8,854 nt of DNA. It comes from Pseudomonadota bacterium (lineage in GTDB: Bacteria > Desulfobacterota > Desulfobacteria > Desulfobacterales > Desulfobacteraceae). The notes under the pieces are model-generated. The model did not search any database, had not been told where the DNA came from, and saw only the letters and a list, made by a program, of their open reading frames with translations. Of the stretch, positions 1-6,404 are shown one piece after another (the first letter of the stretch is position 1; each line of letters starts with the position of its first letter). The DNA lies in assembly GCA_018812385.1 (NCBI GenBank), contig JAHJDU010000513.1, forward strand, positions 1 through 8,854. The letters are read 5' to 3'. The translations under genes and the position numbers were made by a program.

Positions 1-1
1 C

Positions 2-748
2 ATGGACAAGGACCTTCACCTGATCGTTGCACCGGGGAAATACCACGCATCGTATAAAAAAGGGTTTGAAAAGTTTAAACAGACGGGCGAGGGCCCGCTT
101 ATCGGAAAGCTCTTAGAATTGACAGCCATTAAAAGAGACGGGTCTGAATTCCCCATAAGTCTGTCCCTGTCTGCCACAAAGGTGGATGAGTCATGGATCA
201 GCATCGGGATCGTCAGGGACATCACCAAGAGAAAAATGGATGAAAAAGCCCTGCTAAATGCCCATACAATTCTTGAAAAAACAGTAGAACAAAGAACGGC
301 TGAACTCAAGAAAGCCAATGCTGAACTGTCTGAAACAAATGTGGCGCTAAAGATTTTACTGAAAAAAAGCAGTGAGCAAGGCAACGAGATTGAAAACAAG
401 GTCTTAAATAATGTTGATAATCTTGTCTTACCATATCTTGAAGAACTCTCATCCAAATTGAACAACAAAAATGACCGGTTTATCTGTTCAATCATTAAAA
501 AGAATCTTGAACAGGTAACCTCCTCTTTTGGCCAGACCCTGACGTTGAAATACCGTAACCTTACCTCACGGGAAATACAGGTGGCCGATCTCATCCGGCA
601 TGGCAGGTCAACAAAGGAGATGGCAGAGTTCTTAGGTGTATCCATCTTTACCATTGAAACCTATCGGGCCAACCTGCGTAAAAAATTTAACCTGAAAAAC
701 AAAAAAATGAATCTGAGAGCATTCCTGAATTCCATTCGAAATGACTAA
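2..748 (+). CDS. PAS domain / LuxR-type HTH transcriptional regulator (5' partial)
   Basis: Predicted cytoplasmic sensor-regulator. The visible 248 residues start inside a PAS domain: residues 1-78 carry its second half, including the RDGSEFPISLSLS strand pair and the closing GIVRDITKRK motif. A predicted coiled coil follows (about 79-125), then a helical linker, then a GerE/LuxR-type helix-turn-helix at about 186-245 (LTSREIQVADLIRHG, STKEMAEFLGVSIFTIETYR). The ATG at base 2 is probably not the start, because the first half of the PAS fold is missing and the frame is open to the left edge. No receiver domain or transmembrane segment is seen in the visible part. It lies 134 bases upstream of the CO dehydrogenase operon on the same strand, so it may regulate it, but that is inference from position only. 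The ligand or signal cannot be read from the sequence. Confidence 0.85.
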   Translation: MDKDLHLIVAPGKYHASYKKGFEKFKQTGEGPLIGKLLELTAIKRDGSEFPISLSLSATKVDESWISIGIVRDITKRKMDEKALLNAHTILEKTVEQRTAELKKANAELSETNVALKILLKKSSEQGNEIENKVLNNVDNLVLPYLEELSSKLNNKNDRFICSIIKKNLEQVTSSFGQTLTLKYRNLTSREIQVADLIRHGRSTKEMAEFLGVSIFTIETYRANLRKKFNLKNKKMNLRAFLNSIRND

Positions 749-882
749 TTTGTATCCTCATTTTATAGTTTTTTAATCATTGTTGTAAGTTTGACCCAAT
801 ATATTAGAATCGTACTTAAATTTAATTCATCTGGTTTCTCTTGAGCTCTGAAAAATTTACCATAAATTATAAGGAGGATTCA
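749..882 (+). promoter_or_regulatory. Intergenic region expected to hold the CO dehydrogenase operon promoter
   Basis: This AT-rich gap separates the regulator gene from cooS. It contains a TTGACC hexamer (791-796) resembling a -35 box, but no good -10 box at 16-18 bases (TACTTA at 813 is poor). Two short palindromes are visible, AATATATT (798-805) and TTAAATTTAA (816-825); either could be chance in such AT-rich sequence. I see no convincing CRP/CooA-type (TGTGA-N6-TCACA) site and no clear hairpin terminator for the upstream gene. The promoter call rests mainly on position. Confidence 0.3.
871..877 (+). promoter_or_regulatory. Ribosome binding site of cooS
   Basis: AAGGAGG, a near-perfect Shine-Dalgarno, ends 5 bases before the ATG at 883. 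It decides the start in favour of 883 over the in-frame TTG at 841, which lacks such a site. Confidence 0.9.
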
Positions 883-2799
883 ATGTCTGGCGAACAACAA
901 TTTCAAAATTTATCATTAGACCCGGCTGTGCAGCAGATGCTTGCTAAAGCCAAAGAAAAAAACATCCCAACCGTCTGGGACAGGTATGAACAGATGCAGC
1001 CCCAGTGCGGGTTTGGCGAAACAGGGCTCTGCTGTCGTCATTGTCTTCAGGGCCCCTGCCGGATTAATCCATTTGAAGAAGGATCCCAAACCGGTATCTG
1101 CGGTGCCACAGCAGATGTCATGGTGGCAAGAGGCTTAGACCGTGCCATCGCAGCAGGAACCGCAGCCCATTCAGGGCACGCTAAACATCTTGCCCACACC
1201 CTTTTTAAAATGACCCAGGGACAAGCCAAAGATTATAAAATAAAAGATCCAATAAAGCTTAAAAAAGTTGCCACCCGTCTTAATATAGCTGTTGATGACA
1301 GGGATGATAATGATATCGCACGGGATGTGGCTCTCGCAGCCCTTGCTGATTTCCATGAAAAAGACACCCCGGTCATGTGGGCTGCAGGCGTAGTCACTCC
1401 TGGCCGGGTAAAGGTGCTTTCCGATCTGGGCATTGTTCCCAAGGGGATTGATCATGAGGTCGCAGAAATCATGCACAGAACCCTTTATGGTGTGGATGCA
1501 GACCCGGTCAACCTTCTGCTTGGCGGATTAAGGTGCAGCGTTGCTGATCTTGCCGGCTGCTACATGGGAACTGATCTTGCTGATATTCTTTTTGGAACCC
1601 CGACCCCTCTTGTTACCAGTGCCAATCTTGGCACCCTTAAAACTCAGAGTGTCAACATTGCCCTTCACGGTCACAATCCTGTTCTTTCCGAAATGATTGT
1701 AAAGGTGGCAGAAGAGATGAAGGACGAGGCAATACAGGCCGGAGCCGACAGGATCAATGTTGTGGGAATCTGCTGTACGGGAAATGAGCTCATGGAACGA
1801 CACGGCATCCCCTCATGCACCCATTCAGTGTCCCAGGAAATGGCACTTCTCACAGGAGCCGTGGATGCCATGATCGTGGATTACCAGTGTATCATGCCAT
1901 CGGTTGCGAACGTTGCAGAATGCATGGGCACAAAAGTTATCACCACCATGGATATCTGTAAAATTACCGGGGCTGAGCACATTGAAGTCAGGGATGAAAC
2001 CGCATCTGAAAATGCAAGACAGGCCATAAGACAGGCTATTGCCGTCTTTAAAACAAGGAAAAATAAAAAAACAGATATTCCCAATATTACCAATACTGTT
2101 GTGGCAGGCTTTTCAACCGAATCCATCATCGCCGCCCTTTCAAAACTGAATGCAGATGATCCTTTAGCGCCCCTGGTGGATAATATCAAATCCGGCAACA
2201 TCAAAGGGGTCTGCCTTTTTGCCGGCTGCAACAATGTAAAAATACCCCAGGATATCAACTATATAACGATGGCAGCAAAGCTTCTCAAGGAAAATGTCCT
2301 GGTTCTGGCCACGGGCTGCGGCGCTGGCTCTTTAATGAGACATGATTTTATGGATCCTGCAAAAACAAAGGAACTCTGCGGAGACGGTCTTTATGCCGTG
2401 CTCAATGCCATAGGAGAGGCAAACGGCCTTGGCGGGCCTTTACCCCCCGTCCTTCACCTGGGATCATGTGTGGATAATTCAAGAGCCGTAGAAATCACAG
2501 TTGCCATTGCCAATTACCTGGGGGTTGATATCAATCAGCTTCCCGTTGTGGCATCTGCCCCGGAACCTACATCTGAAAAAGCCATCTCCATCGGCACTTA
2601 TGCCGTGGCAGCAGGGCTACCCACTCATATCGGTGTCGTGCCCCCAGTTACCGGAAGCGCTCTTGTTACAACGATTTTAACCCAAACGGTTAAAGAACTG
2701 ACTGGCGGATATTTTATTGTTGAACCCGACCCTGATAAAGCCGCTGACACATTGCTGGCCGCGATAAATGAACGTCGCAGAGGTTTGGGACTTGATTAG
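883..2799 (+). CDS. cooS: Anaerobic Ni-Fe carbon monoxide dehydrogenase, catalytic subunit
   Basis: Catalyses reversible oxidation of CO to CO2 with two electrons in the cytoplasm; family members are homodimers. The protein is 638 aa, the usual length for monofunctional CooS. All metal ligands known from CODH-II of Carboxydothermus hydrogenoformans are found at a constant +3 offset (reference numbering from memory). The D-cluster uses C42 and C50, and the B-cluster C51, C54, C59 and C73. The Ni-Fe-S C-cluster ligands are H264, C298, C336, C449, C479 and C529. The proton-path histidines H96, H99, H102 and H105 and the catalytic lysine K566 are also present, so the enzyme should be active. The start at ATG 883 follows a strong Shine-Dalgarno. 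It is first in an operon with a CooF-like protein and a flavoprotein. No CooC, CooT or CooJ maturation gene, hydrogenase or acetyl-CoA synthase is adjacent, so this is more likely a CO-to-pyridine-nucleotide module than part of the Wood-Ljungdahl enzyme complex. Confidence 0.97.
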   Translation: MSGEQQFQNLSLDPAVQQMLAKAKEKNIPTVWDRYEQMQPQCGFGETGLCCRHCLQGPCRINPFEEGSQTGICGATADVMVARGLDRAIAAGTAAHSGHAKHLAHTLFKMTQGQAKDYKIKDPIKLKKVATRLNIAVDDRDDNDIARDVALAALADFHEKDTPVMWAAGVVTPGRVKVLSDLGIVPKGIDHEVAEIMHRTLYGVDADPVNLLLGGLRCSVADLAGCYMGTDLADILFGTPTPLVTSANLGTLKTQSVNIALHGHNPVLSEMIVKVAEEMKDEAIQAGADRINVVGICCTGNELMERHGIPSCTHSVSQEMALLTGAVDAMIVDYQCIMPSVANVAECMGTKVITTMDICKITGAEHIEVRDETASENARQAIRQAIAVFKTRKNKKTDIPNITNTVVAGFSTESIIAALSKLNADDPLAPLVDNIKSGNIKGVCLFAGCNNVKIPQDINYITMAAKLLKENVLVLATGCGAGSLMRHDFMDPAKTKELCGDGLYAVLNAIGEANGLGGPLPPVLHLGSCVDNSRAVEITVAIANYLGVDINQLPVVASAPEPTSEKAISIGTYAVAAGLPTHIGVVPPVTGSALVTTILTQTVKELTGGYFIVEPDPDKAADTLLAAINERRRGLGLD

Positions 2800-2852
2800 G
2801 GCAAAAATAGGCCATGAATAAGATAAGTTAAAAAAAAACAATAAAATTAATG

Positions 2853-2858
2853 AAAGGA
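2853..2858 (+). promoter_or_regulatory. Ribosome binding site of the cooF-like gene
   Basis: AAAGGA lies 6 bases before the ATG at 2865. The earlier in-frame ATG at 2850 has only an A-rich stretch upstream and overlaps this site, so 2865 is the better start. Confidence 0.7.
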
Positions 2859-2864
2859 TCTGTT

Positions 2865-3371
2865 ATGTCAAATTTAAAAGAAATATTTGTAAAAACAGAT
2901 ATATGTACGGGGTGCAATACCTGTAAAATCGCCTGTGCAGTGGAACACTCCCAAAGCAAAAATCTGTTTGCAGCCATTCACCAGACTCCAAGACCAAGAT
3001 CTCGGGTCTATGTTGAGTGGCTGCCCAAAAACACCAAGGTTCCGGTTCTCTGCCGCCACTGCGAAGATGCCCCCTGTGTCAATGCCTGTATCAGCGGTGC
3101 CATATCCCGATCTGATCTGGGCTCTGTGATTACCAATAATGATAAATGTATTGGCTGCTGGACCTGTGTCATGGTCTGTCCCTATGGGGTAATCGGCCGG
3201 GATAAAACCCTTGCCAAGGCCTATCGCTGTGACAGGTGCCCTGATCTTGCGGTCCCGGCATGTGTGACGTCCTGCCCCACAAATGCACTGGTTTATGATA
3301 CGGTTGACAACTTTTCGAAAGATAAGCGCAAAGCCGCATCAAAGGAGCTGGTTACCAAGGAAGGAGCATAA
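2865..3371 (+). CDS. cooF: CooF-like ferredoxin subunit with four [4Fe-4S] clusters
   Basis: Electron-transfer partner of CO dehydrogenase, expected to be cytoplasmic or peripherally bound. The 168-aa protein carries 16 cysteines in four groups: C14/C17/C20/C24, C63/C66/C71/C75, C95/C98/C101/C105 and C122/C125/C133/C137. This is the pattern of the four-cluster ferredoxin family shared by CooF, HycB and the beta subunits of molybdopterin oxidoreductases. No signal peptide or membrane segment is visible. The CooF assignment rests on its place directly after cooS (65-base gap) and before a flavoprotein; the fold alone would not separate it from other family members. Its job is inferred to be carrying electrons from the CODH D-cluster to the downstream FAD protein. 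The start at 2865 is preferred over 2850 on ribosome-site grounds. Confidence 0.88.
   Translation: MSNLKEIFVKTDICTGCNTCKIACAVEHSQSKNLFAAIHQTPRPRSRVYVEWLPKNTKVPVLCRHCEDAPCVNACISGAISRSDLGSVITNNDKCIGCWTCVMVCPYGVIGRDKTLAKAYRCDRCPDLAVPACVTSCPTNALVYDTVDNFSKDKRKAASKELVTKEGA
3361..3366 (+). promoter_or_regulatory. Ribosome binding site of the flavoprotein gene, inside the end of cooF
   Basis: AAGGAG lies 9 bases before the ATG at 3376 and overlaps the last codons of cooF. It fixes the start at 3376 and rejects a longer frame opening at 3283 that would overlap cooF by 89 bases. Confidence 0.8.
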
Positions 3372-3375
3372 TATC

Positions 3376-4617
3376 ATGGGAACGCAATATGTAATTGTGG
3401 GGGGGAGTGCTGCCGGCATGGCAGCAGCCCACACCATACGGAAAAAGGATAGCAAAGGGTTAATTACCGTTCTTTCCAATGAAAAAAGTGCCCCCTATTT
3501 TCGGCCAATGATACCCTATATTATTAACGGGAAAAAAGAGGTTTCCCAGATTAGGCTTTCCGGTAATGGTATTTTTACCTCAAAAGATATTGATGTCAGA
3601 ACAAATGTGCAAGTGAAATCCGTTGATACAGCCAATAAAACCGTAAAAACAGCATCAGATGAAACCTTGCCCTACGATAAAATTCTCTTTGCCACAGGCT
3701 CCAGGCCCTATATGCCTGAAACCATCACCGGCCTTGAAGCTCCTGGCGTGTTTTCTCTTAAAACCGTGGATGATGCAGTTGCTATGGCAGAGCGATCCCG
3801 GAACACGGATCATGTGGTCATGCTTGGCGGCGGTATCCTCAACCTGAAAGCTGCTTTTGCCCTGCTCGAAAAGAAGATAAAGGTGACCCTGGTGGTCTAT
3901 TCTCCTGAAGTTCTTTCCCAGCTCATGGATCCAGAGGATGCCTTTCTTGTCAGAAAAGCCCTGGACAATGCAGGCCTTACGATCATGACCGGGTGCAGCG
4001 CAACCGATGTTGTTACAGACGTGAACGGTGTGTGCGCAGTCACGCTGAATAACGGAAAAGAGCTGCCCTGCCAGATGATATGCGTGGGTAAGGGTGTGAT
4101 TCCTAATACGGATTTTATTCAAGGAGGTGACATAAAAATAGACAAGGGAATCTTTGCCGACAAATACACAGCCTGCAGTGTAAAAGACACCTTTACAGCA
4201 GGGGATGTTGCAGTTACCTATGATCCAGGTTCCGGGGGAAAAACCGTCACAGCCCTGTGGACAAATGCCGTTGAAATGGGGATCTGTGCAGGCCTTAACA
4301 TGGCAGGCATAAAAACTCAATATACAGGTACCTTCGGGATTATGAATGCCACACAGGTGGCTGATGAACCCTTTGTCTCCATGGGTGTTGTCCATACAAA
4401 GGATAAAGATGTTGAGACCTATATTGAAACATCCGGCAAAACCTATCGCAAGATTGTTTTCAATAAAGAGGGTACCCGCCTGATCGGCGCCCTTTTCATC
4501 GGCGATATAACAAAGGCGGGGATGTACAGGTATGTTATCAGGGAGAAAAAACCAATAGATAAGTTTAAATCTCACCTGATCAACCATACCTTGCATTACG
4601 GACATTTTATGAGATAG
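3376..4617 (+). CDS. FAD-dependent NAD(P)H oxidoreductase associated with CO dehydrogenase
   Basis: Predicted cytoplasmic flavoprotein of the pyridine nucleotide-disulfide oxidoreductase fold (nitrite/rubredoxin reductase-like), 413 aa. It should pass electrons between CooF and NAD(P)+. The N-terminal FAD dinucleotide fold is at residues 5-20 (YVIVGGSAAGMAAAH). The ATGSRP element is at 106-111, a second NAD(P)-binding fold at about 146-175, and the second FAD motif TFTAGDVA at 272-279. The active-site cysteine of NADH oxidases and CoA-disulfide reductases (near residue 42) is absent: the region reads SNEKSAPYFRP. A CxxxxC disulfide is also absent, so disulfide chemistry is unlikely. The NAD fingerprint is unusual, GGGILNLKAA (151-160), where family members usually have GGGxxGxExA. 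The gene starts 4 bases after cooF, so the two are likely translationally coupled. A role in peroxide or oxygen defence is an alternative. Confidence 0.9.
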   Translation: MGTQYVIVGGSAAGMAAAHTIRKKDSKGLITVLSNEKSAPYFRPMIPYIINGKKEVSQIRLSGNGIFTSKDIDVRTNVQVKSVDTANKTVKTASDETLPYDKILFATGSRPYMPETITGLEAPGVFSLKTVDDAVAMAERSRNTDHVVMLGGGILNLKAAFALLEKKIKVTLVVYSPEVLSQLMDPEDAFLVRKALDNAGLTIMTGCSATDVVTDVNGVCAVTLNNGKELPCQMICVGKGVIPNTDFIQGGDIKIDKGIFADKYTACSVKDTFTAGDVAVTYDPGSGGKTVTALWTNAVEMGICAGLNMAGIKTQYTGTFGIMNATQVADEPFVSMGVVHTKDKDVETYIETSGKTYRKIVFNKEGTRLIGALFIGDITKAGMYRYVIREKKPIDKFKSHLINHTLHYGHFMR

Positions 4618-4627
4618 GATAAGCTTT

Positions 4628-4667
4628 GAAAAATTATGAAACTTGTGTATATTAAAGATAATTTTTC
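4628..4667. repeat. AT-rich 10-base inverted repeat after the CO dehydrogenase operon
   Basis: GAAAAATTAT (4628-4637) and ATAATTTTTC (4658-4667) are exact reverse complements separated by 20 bases, starting 10 bases after the flavoprotein stop. A short A-run (4677-4682) follows on +. The stem has little GC, so it would be a weak intrinsic terminator; a regulator-binding site or chance are alternatives. Confidence 0.35.
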
Positions 4668-4754
4668 TTACACGATAAAAAAGGCTTAACAACATGAGTA
4701 AAATTCAGAAATGAAAATGTACCACTGGTAAGCTCATAGGATAGAAATTAAAGA

Positions 4755-4783
4755 TTGCTGATTTTATCGATCGCTGTTATGTT
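4755..4783 (+). promoter_or_regulatory. Possible sigma-70-type promoter for the kinase-lyase pair
   Basis: TTGCTG (4755-4760) and TATGTT (4778-4783) are spaced by 17 bases, 41 bases before the kinase ATG. They match the consensus hexamers at 3 of 6 and 4 of 6 positions. The 207-base gap after the preceding operon makes a separate promoter plausible, but the match is weak. Confidence 0.25.
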
Positions 4784-4824
4784 TTGGTCGTTAAGGCGTG
4801 ATAGACTGTTTATTTGGGGTGATA

Positions 4825-6402
4825 ATGTCTTCAGATACTAAGTATATTCTTGCCATTGATCTGGGTACTTCAGGTCCAAAAGTTGCCATTGTCTCTATGC
4901 TTGGAGATGTTCTTGATCATGAATTTGAAAAGACAGACACCATCTTTTTACCCCACGGCGGGGTTGAAGAGGACCCGGATGACTGGTGGAGAGCCATTGT
5001 CAAGGCAGCCAAAAGGCTTTTATCCAAAAATCTTGTCCCTGTAAAAGATATCCTGGCCATCTGCTGTACAGGCCAGTGGTCCGGGACCGTGGCCGTGGAT
5101 AAGACCGGGAACCACCTGATGAATGCCATCACCTGGATGGATGCAAGAGGCGCTGCCCATGTAAAAAAAATTACCAAAGGCCTGATTAAAATCGAAGGGT
5201 ATGATATTTCAAAACTTTATAAATGGCTGAAGCTTACAGGTGGTATCCCTCTTCGATCCGGCAAAGATCCCATTGCCCACATCCTTTTTATTCAAAAAAC
5301 ATTTCCCGATATCTATAAAAATACCTATAAATTCTTAGAACCAAAGGATTTTTTAAACCTGAAACTGACGGGAAAGTTTTATGCCTCCAATGAATCCATT
5401 ACCCTGCACTGGGTGACAGACAACAGGGATATCAACAATATCTGCTATCACGATGACCTGATAAAAATGGCCGGTATTTCAAAAGAAAAACTGCCTGAAT
5501 TGAAAAAGGCCACAGATATCATCGGTCCTGTTAAAAAGGAAATAGCCCTGGAACTTGGTCTCAGCGAATCCACCCGGGTGGTCATGGGAACACCTGATAT
5601 TCATTCAGCCGCCATTGGTTCCGGTGCCATTCATGATTTTGCAGGTCATCTTTATGTGGGTACTTCAGGATGGCTTTTGTGCCACCTGCCTTACAAGAAA
5701 ACAGATCTTTTCCATAATATGGGGGCCCTGCCATCTGCAATCCCTGGCAAATACCTTCTGGTAAATGAGCAGGATATTGCAGGGGAAGCCCTGAACTTTT
5801 TAAGGGACAATATCATTTATCCGGAAGATGAGCTGACACCTGATATAAGAGTTAAAGATGTGCATAAAGCATTTAACATAATGGCGGCTAAAATCCCACC
5901 CGGGTGTGACAACCTCATATTCACCCCCTGGCTGAATGGAGAAAGATCCCCCGTTGAAGACCGCTATATAAGATCGGGATTTCACAATATGTCTTTAAAT
6001 ACAACAAGGGCCCATATGGTCAGAGCAGTGTTTGAAGGCGTGGCCTTTAATGGCAAATGGCTGCTGAAATACGTTGAAAAACTGATTAAAAAGAAAATGA
6101 AAAACATCAACATCATTGGCGGCGGCGCAACTTCTGATCTCTGGTGTCAGATTCACGCCGATATTTTGAACCGGACCATCAGAAGGGTCAAAAACCCTAT
6201 ACAGGCCAATGTAAGAGGGGCAGGGCTTATTGGATCTGTTGCCCTTGGATATATTAAATTTGATGAAATACCTGAAAGAACGGAATATGATTCAATTTTC
6301 AAACCCGATCCAAAAAATCGCAATCTCTATAAAAAATTGTTTGAACAATTTCAGGCCATTTATAAACAGAACAAAAAAATATATAAAAGGTTAAACAAAT
6401 AA
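4825..6402 (+). CDS. FGGY-family carbohydrate kinase (xylulokinase-like)
   Basis: Predicted cytoplasmic ATP-dependent kinase of a sugar, polyol or related hydroxy compound, 525 aa, a typical family length. The N-terminal FGGY domain opens with the phosphate-binding loop at residues 7-22 (YILAIDLGTSGPKVAI). It continues with EEDPDDWW (49-55), CCTGQWSG (80-87) and WMDARGAAH (104-112). The presumed catalytic base is D258 in GTPDIHSAAIGSG. The C-terminal ATP-binding domain has GTSGW (279-283), TPWLNGERSP (367-376) and IGGGATSDLW (431-440). Overall it resembles xylulokinase-like members, but FGGY substrate specificity cannot be read reliably from motifs. ATG 4825 is chosen because GGTGAT (4818-4823) just upstream pairs with the 16S 3' end; an in-frame GTG at 4798 is the alternative. 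It is followed after 2 bases by a sphingosine-phosphate-lyase homologue, which suggests the kinase makes that enzyme's substrate. I found no sugar transporter or isomerase nearby. Confidence 0.9.
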   Translation: MSSDTKYILAIDLGTSGPKVAIVSMLGDVLDHEFEKTDTIFLPHGGVEEDPDDWWRAIVKAAKRLLSKNLVPVKDILAICCTGQWSGTVAVDKTGNHLMNAITWMDARGAAHVKKITKGLIKIEGYDISKLYKWLKLTGGIPLRSGKDPIAHILFIQKTFPDIYKNTYKFLEPKDFLNLKLTGKFYASNESITLHWVTDNRDINNICYHDDLIKMAGISKEKLPELKKATDIIGPVKKEIALELGLSESTRVVMGTPDIHSAAIGSGAIHDFAGHLYVGTSGWLLCHLPYKKTDLFHNMGALPSAIPGKYLLVNEQDIAGEALNFLRDNIIYPEDELTPDIRVKDVHKAFNIMAAKIPPGCDNLIFTPWLNGERSPVEDRYIRSGFHNMSLNTTRAHMVRAVFEGVAFNGKWLLKYVEKLIKKKMKNINIIGGGATSDLWCQIHADILNRTIRRVKNPIQANVRGAGLIGSVALGYIKFDEIPERTEYDSIFKPDPKNRNLYKKLFEQFQAIYKQNKKIYKRLNK

Positions 6403-6404
6403 AA

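Noticed and set aside
16..654. 212-aa open frame on the minus strand
   Set aside because: It is a shadow of the PAS/LuxR regulator; its composition is unordered and the + strand frame has a coherent domain order.
791..819. Consensus sigma-70 promoter for cooS from the TTGACC box
   Set aside because: The -35-like hexamer is good, but no acceptable -10 box lies at 16-18 bases, so I kept only a general regulatory-region entry.
841..882. N-terminal extension of cooS from a TTG start at 841
   Set aside because: The strong AAGGAGG site directly before ATG 883 and the match to usual CooS length (638 aa) favour the shorter protein.
1528..2258. Minus-strand open frames inside cooS (1528-1803, 1881-2258)
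   Set aside because: They are antisense to the unambiguous CO dehydrogenase frame and show no domain or ribosome site of their own.
3655..4695. 346-aa open frame on the minus strand
   Set aside because: It is antisense to the flavoprotein gene, rich in Cys/His without an ordered motif, and lacks a family signature. The + strand frame carries clear FAD and NAD motifs.
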